This document shows positions 9,711-18,329 of a stretch of DNA of 64,000 bases, piece by piece. The position numbers and the translations under genes are program-made. Origin of the DNA: Sellimonas caecigallum (GTDB taxonomy: Bacteria > Bacillota > Clostridia > Lachnospirales > Lachnospiraceae). How positions within the stretch are numbered: position 1 is the first letter of the stretch; every line of letters begins with the position of its first letter. Location of the stretch: contig NZ_VIRV01000010.1 of NCBI RefSeq assembly GCF_019754295.1, positions 29,650-93,649 of the forward strand. Direction: 5' to 3'. The notes beneath the pieces were generated by a model that saw only the letters and a program-made list of their open reading frames with translations, was not told the origin of the DNA and searched no databases.

Positions 9711-9722
9711 GGAGGTTTCGTG

Positions 9723-10070
9723 GTGGAACTTGAAAGAGCAAAAAAGAAAAGACAGGCACTGGATGCCATGAAATTGCGGGAGAACAGAACACAGCTGGAT
9801 TCTTGGAGGACGCCGGCCGTCCATCCTAGATACCGGGCTTCTTACTCTTCCATTTATCCAAATGAGGAAGAGGAGACAACCGGCACATTCGGTGTTCGTG
9901 TGTTTGTTTGCATTGCTCTTTTCGCATGTTTTGTGGCTGCCGATCAAAAGAGTATCGATATACCTGGGTACAGCACAAAAGGGCTTCTGAATGCGATTGA
10001 AAGAAAAATGGATGTAAATGGACTCCCAAGCTCTTTCTTGAAAGAATTTGACCTGTCATCTATTTTGTAG
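9723..10070 (+). CDS. small single-helix membrane protein, unknown
   Basis: 115 residues, not recognised. The first 50 residues are charged and soluble, one hydrophobic helix spans about 58-74 (RVFVCIALFACFVAA), and a 40-residue tail follows. With positive residues before the helix the tail is probably outside. A GGAGG site at 9711-9715 favours the GTG at 9723 over the GTG at 9720. It directly follows the his terminator and precedes coaD by about 40 bases. Confidence 0.6.
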   Translation: MELERAKKKRQALDAMKLRENRTQLDSWRTPAVHPRYRASYSSIYPNEEEETTGTFGVRVFVCIALFACFVAADQKSIDIPGYSTKGLLNAIERKMDVNGLPSSFLKEFDLSSIL

Positions 10071-10111
10071 TATAGTTATGGAAGTGAAATTTAGAAAATG
10101 AGGAAATGCAC

Positions 10112-10630
10112 ATGATAAAAGCAGTATATCCGGGAAGTTTTGACCCGGTCACATTCGGGCATCTGGACATCATCAAACGTGCTGCAAAAGTAGTAGATGA
10201 ACTGATCATAGGGGTGCTTGTCAATAAAAATAAAACTCCGCTCTTCAGTATGGAAGAGCGGCTTTCACTTCTTAAAGAAGTAACAAAAGAATTCCAAAAT
10301 GTAAAAGTAATGGCCTTTGAAGGGCTGACCGTGGAATTTGCCAGACAAAACGGAGCAAAGCTCATCATCAGAGGACTCCGGGCAGTTACAGACTTTGAGT
10401 ATGAGATGCAGCTTGCGCAGATCAATCACAGCGTGGAAGACGAAATAGACACCATGTTTTTTACCACAAGTCTGGAATACGCATTTTTAAGTTCTACGCT
10501 CGTAAAAGAAGTTGCTTATTATGGATCCGACACAAAAAAATACGTGCCGGAAGCAGTAGCTGAGGCATTGCGCCGGAAATTTCCCGTAAAAAAGGAATGT
10601 TCATATATAGAGGAAAAAGAGGAGGCGTAG
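10112..10630 (+). CDS. coaD: phosphopantetheine adenylyltransferase CoaD
   Basis: 172 residues. The nucleotidyltransferase signature YPGSFDPVTFGHLDII at the N-terminus supplies the xxGH motif that binds ATP; IIRGLRAVTDFEYE and FLSSTLVKEVA are the other conserved blocks. It adenylates 4'-phosphopantetheine to dephospho-CoA, the penultimate step of CoA synthesis. GAGGA (10100-10104) sits seven bases before the ATG at 10112 and almost touches the ATG at 10106, so I choose 10112. Confidence 0.95.
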   Translation: MIKAVYPGSFDPVTFGHLDIIKRAAKVVDELIIGVLVNKNKTPLFSMEERLSLLKEVTKEFQNVKVMAFEGLTVEFARQNGAKLIIRGLRAVTDFEYEMQLAQINHSVEDEIDTMFFTTSLEYAFLSSTLVKEVAYYGSDTKKYVPEAVAEALRRKFPVKKECSYIEEKEEA

Positions 10631-10635
10631 CAGAA

Positions 10636-11505
10636 ATGAGAATGAAAATATGGATCGCAGGGGCAAAAGGGCAGCTTGGATGCGCTTTGAATGATATGGC
10701 TGAAAAGAGCGGACTGGATGCAGAAATTCTCAATACGGACCGGGAAGAAGTGGACGTGACGGATATTGCCGCGGTGCTCGCTTTTGCAAGAGAGGAAAAA
10801 CCGGATGTAATCTTCGATTGTGCGGCAGTCACAGACGTAGGTGTATGCGAAGCGCAGGCGGAACTTGCTTACAAAGTCAATGCTGTCGGTGCGCGGAATC
10901 TTGCAATCGCGGCTCATGAGACAAACGCCAAAATCGTACTCCTCTCGACAGACGACGTATTCAATGGGATTCGCCAGGTGCCGTACCACGAATTCGATGA
11001 AACAGACCCCATGACCATCTATGGACGCAGCAAACTTGCGGGGGAAAATTATGTAAAAGAATTTGCCTACCGGCATTTTATCATACGGAGCAACTGGGTA
11101 TTCGGAAGAGGAAGCGATAGGAATTTTGTCAATCAGATTTTGAAGGCGATCGAGACAAAAAAAGAGCTGTATATTGCAGTAGACCAGTATGGGTCTCCTA
11201 CAAGTGCCAATGCTCTTGCATCTTTTATGCTTCGAATGATCCAGACAGAAGGATACGGAACTTACCATGTAACCTGTGACGGCGTCTGCAACCGTTGTGA
11301 ATTCGCGAAAGAAATTGTGGAGCTGGCCGGCAAAGACGTGAAGATCATTCCGGTTCCTACGATGAAGGCAGAGTTTTCTTCGGCAAGGCCAACTTACACT
11401 GTATTGGACAACTTTTTGACACGCGCCCTTGGACAGGATGATATGCCTACATGGATCGATGCTCTGGAGGAATATATCGAAGAAATTAGGCCGATTTTTT
11501 CCTAA
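10636..11505 (+). CDS. sugar-nucleotide reductase of the RmlD (dTDP-4-dehydrorhamnose reductase) family
   Basis: 289 residues with an extended-SDR fold: nucleotide-binding IAGAKGQLGCAL, LSTDDVFNG, and the catalytic pair in YGRSKLAGE, followed by RSNWVFGRG. RmlD proteins reduce dTDP-4-keto-L-rhamnose with NAD(P)H. No rmlA, rmlB or rmlC genes are near, so the substrate could be another nucleotide sugar. A GGAGG inside the end of coaD serves as ribosome site, and the genes are probably cotranscribed. Confidence 0.8.
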   Translation: MRMKIWIAGAKGQLGCALNDMAEKSGLDAEILNTDREEVDVTDIAAVLAFAREEKPDVIFDCAAVTDVGVCEAQAELAYKVNAVGARNLAIAAHETNAKIVLLSTDDVFNGIRQVPYHEFDETDPMTIYGRSKLAGENYVKEFAYRHFIIRSNWVFGRGSDRNFVNQILKAIETKKELYIAVDQYGSPTSANALASFMLRMIQTEGYGTYHVTCDGVCNRCEFAKEIVELAGKDVKIIPVPTMKAEFSSARPTYTVLDNFLTRALGQDDMPTWIDALEEYIEEIRPIFS

Positions 11506-11540
11506 ACTGTCCAATCTGAATCTACACACAGGATAAATAT

Positions 11541-12839
11541 ATGCAATTTACATTGACAGAATGTGTCTGGCTCATCATTGTTTATTCCTTTTTTGGATGG
11601 ACGATCGAGACAGTGACAGGCACCATAAAAAAGAAGACATTTGTAAACCGGGGATTTTCTACAGGCCCTTTCTGCCTTGTCTATGGAATCGGCGCCCTTG
11701 TCATGGTTATTGCTTTCCAGGAACTGAAAAGCAATCTGTTCTTTCTTTTCCTCGGATGCGCGGTTCTCGGCACAATGCTGGAATGGATGACAGGAAAACT
11801 TCTTGAACGTATGAATCAGCATAAATGGTGGGACTACTCCGACAAGCGCTGGAATTTTGATGGCTATATCTGTCTGCAGTACACAGTACTGTGGGGAATT
11901 CTTGGCATGCTGACCGTTCGGTACGGCGATGAGAATATAGTCCGGCTTTTGCACGTCATCCCGGATCTTTTCGGCACGATTGTCGTATGGACATTGGCAG
12001 CTGTTTGTGCACTGGACATGGCGGCTTCTTATACAGCAATCATCCATATTAGAAGACCGGTTCCGAAAGTGGTTCGTATACACCGGAAAGCAGCTGTCGT
12101 CCTTCACACTGCGATTCACAGGATCATCGGGCGAGTAGAACGAAGGATCGTAAACGTGTATCCTGTAGAGAAGAGGGTTGCTTCATCTACGCCAAAGACA
12201 GGAAAATTTGCTGAAGGATGCGGATTTTATAAACTGTTTTGGCTGTTTCTCATCGGAGCCGTTCTTGGGGATTTCACAGAGACAATTTTTTGTCGATTGA
12301 CCGCCGGCATATGGATGAGCCGCAGCAGTCTTGTGTGGGGACCATTCAGCATCGTTTGGGGATTAGCTATCGCTGCTGCAACTGCCTTGCTTTATAAAGA
12401 CCGGGATAAACCGGATCGGTATCTTTTTTTTGTCGGGACATTTCTGGGCGGAGGATACGAATATCTTTGCAGCGTATTCACGGAGATTGTTTTTGGGAAA
12501 ATCTTCTGGGACTACAGTGAGATTCCTTTTAATCTCGGTGGACGAATCAACTTACTTTACTGCTTTTTCTGGGGATTTGCGGCGGTAATCTGGATTAAAA
12601 TCCTTTATCCTCGCTTTTCCGCATGGATTGAAAAACTTCCGGCTAAAGCAGGCTGCATTTTCACATGGGTGTTAGTCATCTTTATGATTGCCAATATTAC
12701 CGTGTCTATGTTGGCGTTGATTCGGTATGATATGCGGGTAAAAGAAATACCGCCGTCCAATGCACTGGAACGGCTCATAGATGAACGATTTGACGATCAG
12801 CGAATGGAGCAGATTTACCCGAACGCGAAAGAAAAATAG
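11541..12839 (+). CDS. membrane protein with two CmpB-type (putative ABC-transporter type IV) domains
   Basis: 432 residues, strongly hydrophobic. Two halves resemble each other. The first starts LIIVYSFFGWTIETVTGTI with RGFSTGPFCLVYGIGALVM and WWDYSDKRWNFDGYICLQYTVLWG. The second starts LFLIGAVLGDFTETIFCRL with LVWGPFSIVWGLAIA and FWDYSEIPFNLGGRINLLYCFFWG. This is the pattern of PF06541, usually present once. An Arg/Lys-rich linker (about residues 172-222) joins them, and a further helix lies near the C-terminus. Transport is only inferred from the family name; the function is unknown. Confidence 0.8.
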   Translation: MQFTLTECVWLIIVYSFFGWTIETVTGTIKKKTFVNRGFSTGPFCLVYGIGALVMVIAFQELKSNLFFLFLGCAVLGTMLEWMTGKLLERMNQHKWWDYSDKRWNFDGYICLQYTVLWGILGMLTVRYGDENIVRLLHVIPDLFGTIVVWTLAAVCALDMAASYTAIIHIRRPVPKVVRIHRKAAVVLHTAIHRIIGRVERRIVNVYPVEKRVASSTPKTGKFAEGCGFYKLFWLFLIGAVLGDFTETIFCRLTAGIWMSRSSLVWGPFSIVWGLAIAAATALLYKDRDKPDRYLFFVGTFLGGGYEYLCSVFTEIVFGKIFWDYSEIPFNLGGRINLLYCFFWGFAAVIWIKILYPRFSAWIEKLPAKAGCIFTWVLVIFMIANITVSMLALIRYDMRVKEIPPSNALERLIDERFDDQRMEQIYPNAKEK

Positions 12840-12861
12840 TGAAAATGCACGAAATTTGCAC

Positions 12862-12890
12862 TTGGATACATTGTTTGATTGTGCTATAAT
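12862..12890 (+). promoter_or_regulatory. promoter of the M24 peptidase gene
   Basis: TTGGAT (12862-12867), 17 bases, then TATAAT (12885-12890) preceded by TGC, an extended -10. The gene start is 42 bases downstream. Confidence 0.7.
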
Positions 12891-12931
12891 ACTTCTGTAT
12901 TACAGTGTCATCGAGAAAGGAGCATTTTAAA

Positions 12932-14005
12932 ATGAATGACAGAATTGCACGAGTATTAGAAAAAATGGAGGAAAAAGGACTTACGCAGCTGATCGTTTCT
13001 GATCCTTTGAGTATCCGCTTCCTGACAGGGATCATGGTAAACCCGGGCGAAAGGTTATACGCATTGATCCTCAGAACAAACGGAAAGCACACGATGCTTC
13101 TCAACTACTTATATTTTGTAAAGGATACGGGATTTGAAGAAGTATGGTTCTCTGATATGGAAGACCAGATTTCTATCATCGCAGATCAGATCGATCCATC
13201 TCAGACACTTGGTATCGATAAGACATGGCCGGCACGTTTCCTTATCCCGTTGCAGGAAAAACTTCCGCAGCTTAAGACTGTATGGGGTTCAGACTGTGTA
13301 GATGGTGTCCGCGCAGTGAAAAATGAAGAAGAGATCGCGATCATGAAGAAAGCCTCTGAAATCAACGATGCGGTTATGGAAAAAGTTGCTGATTACATAA
13401 AAGAAGGAATGACAGAAAAGCAGATCGCAGATTTTATTGAAGCTGAATATATGGCAGCCGGAGCAACTGGATTAAGCTTCGACACGATCGTATGTTTCGG
13501 GCCGAATGCAGCCGATCAGCATCATATGCCAAGCGATACAAGAACATTGAAAGCTGGCGAATGTGTGCTGATTGATATGGGATGTGTTTGGAATGGTTAC
13601 TGTTCTGATATGACAAGAACATTCTACTGCAAATCTGCAGACCCGGAACAGACAGAGATTCACGACATTGTTCGCGAAGCTGTTCTGAGAGCAGAATCCG
13701 TAATCAAACCAGGCGTACGTTTCTGCGATATTGACGCACAGGCAAGAGATTATATCGATGAAAAAGGATACAGCGAATACTGGAAAATCCGTCTTGGTCA
13801 CTTCATCGGACAGGAAGACCACGAATATGGTGATGTCAGCCCGATCAACACAAATGTTGCAGAACCGGGCATGATCTTCTCCATCGAACCGGGTATCTAC
13901 CTGGAAGGAAAATATGGAGTACGAATCGAAGATCTCGTACTGGTAACAGAAGATGGACATGAACTTCTGAATGCTGTCGACAAAAAATGGCGTATTGTCG
14001 GCTAA
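12932..14005 (+). CDS. M24 family aminopeptidase (Xaa-Pro peptidase type)
   Basis: 357 residues. An N-terminal creatinase-like domain (to about 125) is followed by the pita-bread metallopeptidase domain. Probable dinuclear-metal ligands are visible in order: LIDMGCVWNGYCSDMTRTF (two Asp), LGHFIGQEDHEYG (His), FSIEPGIYLEGKYG (Glu) and GVRIEDLVLVTE (Glu). Family members remove an N-terminal residue preceding proline in the cytosol. AAAGGAG lies ahead of the ATG at 12932. It has its own promoter and is probably monocistronic. Confidence 0.9.
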   Translation: MNDRIARVLEKMEEKGLTQLIVSDPLSIRFLTGIMVNPGERLYALILRTNGKHTMLLNYLYFVKDTGFEEVWFSDMEDQISIIADQIDPSQTLGIDKTWPARFLIPLQEKLPQLKTVWGSDCVDGVRAVKNEEEIAIMKKASEINDAVMEKVADYIKEGMTEKQIADFIEAEYMAAGATGLSFDTIVCFGPNAADQHHMPSDTRTLKAGECVLIDMGCVWNGYCSDMTRTFYCKSADPEQTEIHDIVREAVLRAESVIKPGVRFCDIDAQARDYIDEKGYSEYWKIRLGHFIGQEDHEYGDVSPINTNVAEPGMIFSIEPGIYLEGKYGVRIEDLVLVTEDGHELLNAVDKKWRIVG

Positions 14006-14077
14006 CGACAGGGGAAAATTGGAACTCTTTTCCTGATTAAAATCGATATATTTACAAAAACTTAAGAATACCCCTTT

Positions 14078-14105
14078 TTGAATTCTAAGATTTATCGGAT
14101 ACAAT
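14078..14105 (+). promoter_or_regulatory. probable promoter of the 14141 gene
   Basis: TTGAAT (14078-14083), 16 bases, TACAAT (14100-14105). The coding start is about 35 bases downstream. Confidence 0.5.
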
Positions 14106-14140
14106 ATCCATAGACTACAAATTCAGAAAGGGGTATTTTG

Positions 14141-14626
14141 ATGTATAAAAAGAGATGGGTATTAGGCCTGCTGATTTTAGTGATGCTTGGTATACTTATT
14201 ATTTATGCTGAAAAAATATCTGTGCTTGAAGAAGACCCGCAGATTGCAGAAAATATTGTCGGAGAACTGAAGGCCGGGAATAAAATTGATTTCCAGAAGA
14301 TCATCGATGGCGAATGGGACAGCATGGTAATAGTTGGTCCATATACGCCAAGAAAAAAAGCAGAAAAATTCTGTAATGTCAAGCTCGATAAAATCAAACA
14401 TTATCGAATGGATTACAGCGACAGCGAAACGCTTCTTGTATTCTGCAAAGGCAGACAGGTGTTGAAATATGCGTATTTAAAGAATCAAACTGCATCCATA
14501 GACTGGAGTCAGAGCAGGGGAGAATTTCATCTTATGGCATTCCCAAAAACTGCTTCCACATTTCGAGTCGTTGAGCAGCGAAAAGGAAAAGAGTCAAAGA
14601 GACTGATCTTATTGAAGGAAAATTAG
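14141..14626 (+). CDS. secreted or membrane-tethered small protein, unknown
   Basis: 161 residues, not recognised. A basic N-terminus and one hydrophobic segment (VLGLLILVMLGILIIYA, about residues 7-23) indicate a signal anchor, leaving a soluble extracytoplasmic domain of about 135 residues. I use the ATG at 14141, preceded by AAAGGGG, rather than the TTG at 14138. It lies directly upstream of the cobalamin riboswitch but has its own promoter, so a link to the corrinoid regulon is not implied. Confidence 0.65.
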   Translation: MYKKRWVLGLLILVMLGILIIYAEKISVLEEDPQIAENIVGELKAGNKIDFQKIIDGEWDSMVIVGPYTPRKKAEKFCNVKLDKIKHYRMDYSDSETLLVFCKGRQVLKYAYLKNQTASIDWSQSRGEFHLMAFPKTASTFRVVEQRKGKESKRLILLKEN

Positions 14627-14629
14627 ATA

Positions 14630-14658
14630 TTGATTTTTGCACACCATTGTGTGATAAT
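14630..14658 (+). promoter_or_regulatory. promoter of the corrinoid operon
   Basis: TTGATT (14630-14635), 17 bases, GATAAT (14653-14658) preceded by TGT, an extended -10. Transcription would begin about 15 bases before the riboswitch. Confidence 0.65.
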
Positions 14659-14678
14659 AAAAATCAATTGAATAAGAA

Positions 14679-14853
14679 AACGACAGGTGTCAGATAAGAA
14701 ACCGAAGTTTCTTGATCTGGTGAAAAGGGAAACAGGTGCGAATCCTGTACGAACTCGTCACTGTATTTAGGGAGCGCAGGCCATTGTGTCACTGAGAAAT
14801 CGGGAAGACGGCCGGGCGCGATGAACTGTAAGTCAGGAGACCTGCCTGCCGTT
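14679..14853 (+). ncRNA. cobalamin (B12) riboswitch
   Basis: Conserved landmarks of the adenosylcobalamin riboswitch appear in order: GGGAAACAGGTGCGAATCC in the core, CACTG / GGGAAGACGG farther on, and the 3' signature AAGTCAGGAGACCTGCC. The closing stem P1 can be drawn between 14679-14687 and 14845-14853 with one mismatch. It precedes a terminator hairpin and the exported chelatase gene, so high B12 should shut off the downstream operon. Confidence 0.95.
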
Positions 14854-14951
14854 GTACGGGATGTAATTCCAGACCACGAGTAATTGGTTGTACATAGAAA
14901 GCGAAACGAACAAAAAGATGTTGTCTTTTATTTGGTTTGGCTTTTATTTTG

Positions 14952-14990
14952 CAGTCCGTTTACATTTTGTAAATGGACTGTTTTGTTGTG
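14952..14990 (+). terminator. riboswitch-controlled terminator
   Basis: A 13-base stem (14952-14964 with 14968-14980, one G-T pair) is followed by TTTTGTTG. Its position between the riboswitch and the first gene fits transcriptional attenuation when cobalamin is bound. Confidence 0.8.
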
Positions 14991-15056
14991 GCACTCTTTT
15001 TTATGGGATGATATCCGGTATTTTATTCATATCATAAAAGAATGGAGGAAAACAGC

Positions 15057-16250
15057 ATGAAAAAACAAATCGCTGCTTTGCTTACAGCAGCGCTCCTTGG
15101 ACTGCCTATCCTTTCCGGATGTGCAGGAACAGATACAGCAAAAGAAGCGGAGCAGAAATCTGAGGAGAAAAAAAGCGCTGATCAGAAAGCAGCAGATGCA
15201 GTGGCAGAACTGATCGACATGATCTATGTGCAAAAGAGAACAGACAAGACCGATGCACAATGTATTGAGGCAAAGGAAGCATGGGATGCACTGACAAACA
15301 CACAAAAGAAACTTGTGGAAGGAGAAAACGCAGATCCGGATTATTTTGGCAGAGATACCGGAGACGCATCCAAAGACGATCCACGAAATCAGGACAGAAT
15401 AGGGGAGAAGGAACTTCTTGTCGTCAGCTTTGGAACTTCTTTTAACGACAGCCGGACGGAGGACATCAAAGGAATTGAAGATGCCCTGCAGGCAGCGTAC
15501 ACGGATTGGTCTGTGAGAAGAGCTTTTACCTCCCAAATTATCATCAATCATATCCAGTCAAGAGATGACGAGAAGATCGACAATATGCAGCAGGCATTGG
15601 ATCGCGCTGTGGCAAACAAAGTAAAGCACCTTGTGATTCAGCCGACACATCTCATGCATGGAGCAGAGTACGATGAATTGGTAAAGGCAGTGGAGGGGTA
15701 CCAGGATCAGTTTGCAACTGTCAAAATTGCAGAGCCGCTCTTAGGGGAAGTGGGATCCGACGCGACAGTCATCAACGAGTCCAAAGAAGCGGTGGCAAAA
15801 GCAGTGACTGCGGCCGCAGTAAAAGATGCCGGATACACAGACTTAAATGCGGCAAAGAAAGATGGAACTGCATTTGTACTTTTAGGACACGGCACTTCAC
15901 ATACAGCAAAAGTGTCTTACAGTCAGATGCAGACGCAGATGGATGTTCTGGGATACGACAACGTCTATATCGGTACAGTGGAAGGAGCCCCGGAAGAAAC
16001 CGCATGTGAAGCAGTGATGGATGCGGTCGCAGGAGCTGGATATCAAAAAGTGGTTCTACGTCCTCTGATGGTGGTGGCTGGAGATCATGCCAGCAACGAT
16101 ATGGCAGGAGATGAGGAAGACTCTTGGAAAAGTATATTCGAGGCATCAGGAAAATTTGATTCCATAGATGTACAGATTTCCGGACTTGGATCCATTTCAG
16201 AAATACAGAAACTTTATGTTTCACATACAAAAGCAGTAATGAATGAATAA
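15057..16250 (+). CDS. cbiK: exported lipoprotein cobaltochelatase, CbiK family
   Basis: 397 residues. A lipoprotein signal peptide with lipobox LSGC is followed by a charged linker and a helical stretch of about 60 residues (AKEAWDALTNTQKKLVEG). From about residue 115 comes the class II chelatase domain: LLVVSFGTSFNDSRTEDI, HLMHGAEYDEL (Glu), FVLLGHGTSH (His) and PLMVVAGDHASNDMAGD (His), matching active-site positions of Salmonella CbiK. Class II chelatases insert Co2+ into sirohydrochlorin in the cytosol, yet this one should be outside the membrane. GGAGG lies eight bases before the chosen ATG at 15057. First gene after the riboswitch. Confidence 0.88.
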   Translation: MKKQIAALLTAALLGLPILSGCAGTDTAKEAEQKSEEKKSADQKAADAVAELIDMIYVQKRTDKTDAQCIEAKEAWDALTNTQKKLVEGENADPDYFGRDTGDASKDDPRNQDRIGEKELLVVSFGTSFNDSRTEDIKGIEDALQAAYTDWSVRRAFTSQIIINHIQSRDDEKIDNMQQALDRAVANKVKHLVIQPTHLMHGAEYDELVKAVEGYQDQFATVKIAEPLLGEVGSDATVINESKEAVAKAVTAAAVKDAGYTDLNAAKKDGTAFVLLGHGTSHTAKVSYSQMQTQMDVLGYDNVYIGTVEGAPEETACEAVMDAVAGAGYQKVVLRPLMVVAGDHASNDMAGDEEDSWKSIFEASGKFDSIDVQISGLGSISEIQKLYVSHTKAVMNE

Positions 16251-16265
16251 GAGGGTTAGACAGTT

Positions 16266-17126
16266 ATGAAGAAAAAAATAATTACATTAATATGCATTTC
16301 TCTTTTGTCCAGTGCACTGATCAGTGGCTGCAGCGGACAAGACACGGAAAAGACGGCGGATAAAAAGGAAGCTGTCACTTCCCAGCAGAGCAAAAAAGCG
16401 GCGTTGGAAGACGGGGTATATTCTGCAGAATTTCACACTGACAGCGGAATGTTTCATGTAAATGAGGCCCATGACGGAAAAGGAACATTGACCGTAAAAG
16501 ATGGGGAGATGACAATCCACATTTCCCTTGTTTCCAAAAATATTTTGAATTTATTTCCTGGCCTTGCAGAAGATGCAAAAAAGGAGGGAGCTAAAGTTCT
16601 GGAACCTACCACAGATACGGTAACCTACAGTGACGGTTACACAGAAGAAGTGTACGGTTTTGATGTTCCTGTTCCAGAACTGGAAAAGGAATTCGATCTT
16701 GCCCTGATCGGAAAAAAGGGAAAATGGTATGACCATAAAGTAAGTGTCTCCAACCCGGTCAAGGTGGAGGAAGAAAACGAAAACGGAACCTCTTCCAACA
16801 GTGAACCGGTCTCCGTGGATATGGAGGACGGGGAGTATGAGGTTGAGGTTACGTTGGAAGGAGGAAGCGGCAGAGCAAGCGTATCCTCCCCGGCAGTCCT
16901 GCTTGTAAAAAACAGAAAGGCATATGCTCGAATCGAGTGGAGCAGCCCAAATTACGATTATATGAAAATCGGGACAGAGATTTATTATCCAGTCAACACG
17001 GAGGGAAACTCCACTTTCGAGATCCCAGTAAGTGTGTTTGATAAGAAAATGACGGTTATCGCAGACACGACTGCCATGGGCACACCTCATGAGATCGAGT
17101 ACACACTGACCTTTCATCTGGAATAA
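16266..17126 (+). CDS. two-domain lipoprotein of the corrinoid locus, unknown ligand
   Basis: 286 residues with a lipobox (LISGC) at about residue 22. Two similar beta-rich domains follow: one from DGVYSAEFHTDSGMFHV to about 170, the second from DGEYEVEVTLEGGSGRASV to the end. Both run from an ALEDGVYS/DMEDGEYE start to a closing motif before a polar linker. Related proteins occur next to tetrapyrrole and metal uptake genes in Clostridia, so a surface receptor for corrinoid, porphyrin or metal is plausible but inferred. It sits between the exported chelatase and the importer binding protein. Confidence 0.75.
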   Translation: MKKKIITLICISLLSSALISGCSGQDTEKTADKKEAVTSQQSKKAALEDGVYSAEFHTDSGMFHVNEAHDGKGTLTVKDGEMTIHISLVSKNILNLFPGLAEDAKKEGAKVLEPTTDTVTYSDGYTEEVYGFDVPVPELEKEFDLALIGKKGKWYDHKVSVSNPVKVEEENENGTSSNSEPVSVDMEDGEYEVEVTLEGGSGRASVSSPAVLLVKNRKAYARIEWSSPNYDYMKIGTEIYYPVNTEGNSTFEIPVSVFDKKMTVIADTTAMGTPHEIEYTLTFHLE

Positions 17127-17174
17127 CAGGATTGGTCTTTGATGTCTCCTTATTTTCAGGAAGGAACAGATGGA

Positions 17175-18329
17175 ATGACAAAGAAATCAGGATTTTTTCT
17201 CCTCATTTGTATGATAAGTACCCTTATATTGGTATCTTGCGGAAAGGCAAAGGATGCCAACGGCCAGCCAGATGACGTACAGATCAGTACGTCTCTGACA
17301 TATGATCACAGTATGGAACTCGACTATGCAAAGGAATTTTCAGTGGATTACTATGACGGAGGCTATGCACTGATTACGATATCCGATGAAAGCCGTTTTT
17401 TGGTTGTTCCGAAAAAGCGACCGATTCCAAAAGACCTTTCAGAAGACATCGTGATACTAAAACAGCCAATCGACCATATTTACCTCGTGGCATCCGCTGT
17501 CATGGATATGTTCTGCTCGCTGGATGGGCTGGATTCCATCCGGCTGTCCGGCACAAAAGAAGAGGGATGGTATATCGAAGAGGCAAAAAAGGCGATGGCT
17601 TCCGGGGCTATAGAATATGCCGGAAAATACAATATGCCGGATTACGAAAAAATTGTAGATGTGGGATGTGATCTTGCGGTAGAATCCACCATGATCCTTC
17701 ACTCCCCGGATGTAAAAGAGAAACTCGAAAAAATAGGGATTCCAGTTCTGGTGGACCGCTCCAGCTACGAAGAGCATCCGCTTGGAAGGACTGAATGGGT
17801 CAAGCTTTACGGGGTGCTTTTAGGGAAAGAAGAGAGAGCTTTGCAGGCATTTGCAGAACAAAAAGCAGCTTTGGAATCGGTAACAAAAGCTGAGAGAACC
17901 GACAAGACGGTGGCATTTTTCTATATTACATCCAACGAAACGGCAAGCGTCCGCAAATCCGGAGATTATGTGGCAAAGATGATCGATCTTGCAGGAGGAA
18001 AGTATATTTTTTCCAATCTTGAGGATGACAGCGCTTCCTCTTCGGTAAACATGCAGCTGGAAGAGTTTTACGTAAGGGCAAAAGATGCCGATTATCTGAT
18101 CTATAACAGTACTATCGACGGCGGTGTACGATCTATGAAAGAATTTTTAAAGAAAAGCCCGTTATTAAAAGAATTTAAGGCGGTACAGGATGGAAACGTT
18201 TATTGCACAACACAGAATTTATATCAGGATTCCATGAAACTCGGAACAGTAATCTTGGATTTTCACAATATGCTTACAGCGGAGGAGCAAAATGAAGCTA
18301 CATTTACCTACTTGTTCAGGTTGGAATAA
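17175..18329 (+). CDS. substrate-binding lipoprotein of a BtuF/FepB-type ABC importer
   Basis: 384 residues. Lipobox (LILVSC) near residue 20, then the two-lobed periplasmic-binding fold of PF01497: IVDVGCDLAVESTMI, a long linking helix, and VNMQLEEFYVRAKDADYLIYN in the C-terminal lobe. It should deliver a metal-chelate substrate to the permease encoded next. B12-riboswitch control and neighbours favour a corrinoid or cobalt-containing tetrapyrrole; haem or siderophore cannot be excluded. The start at 17175 places the signal peptide correctly. Its end overlaps the permease start by 38 bases. Confidence 0.85.
   Translation: MTKKSGFFLLICMISTLILVSCGKAKDANGQPDDVQISTSLTYDHSMELDYAKEFSVDYYDGGYALITISDESRFLVVPKKRPIPKDLSEDIVILKQPIDHIYLVASAVMDMFCSLDGLDSIRLSGTKEEGWYIEEAKKAMASGAIEYAGKYNMPDYEKIVDVGCDLAVESTMILHSPDVKEKLEKIGIPVLVDRSSYEEHPLGRTEWVKLYGVLLGKEERALQAFAEQKAALESVTKAERTDKTVAFFYITSNETASVRKSGDYVAKMIDLAGGKYIFSNLEDDSASSSVNMQLEEFYVRAKDADYLIYNSTIDGGVRSMKEFLKKSPLLKEFKAVQDGNVYCTTQNLYQDSMKLGTVILDFHNMLTAEEQNEATFTYLFRLE

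Noticed and set aside
10519..11529. 336-codon open frame on the minus strand
   Set aside because: Antisense of coaD and the RmlD-like reductase, both with clear motifs; composition is Cys/Phe/His-rich as in shadows.
14009..14035. terminator after the M24 peptidase gene
   Set aside because: An inverted repeat (CAGGGGAAAA/TTTTCCTG) exists but is imperfect and lacks a T tract after it.
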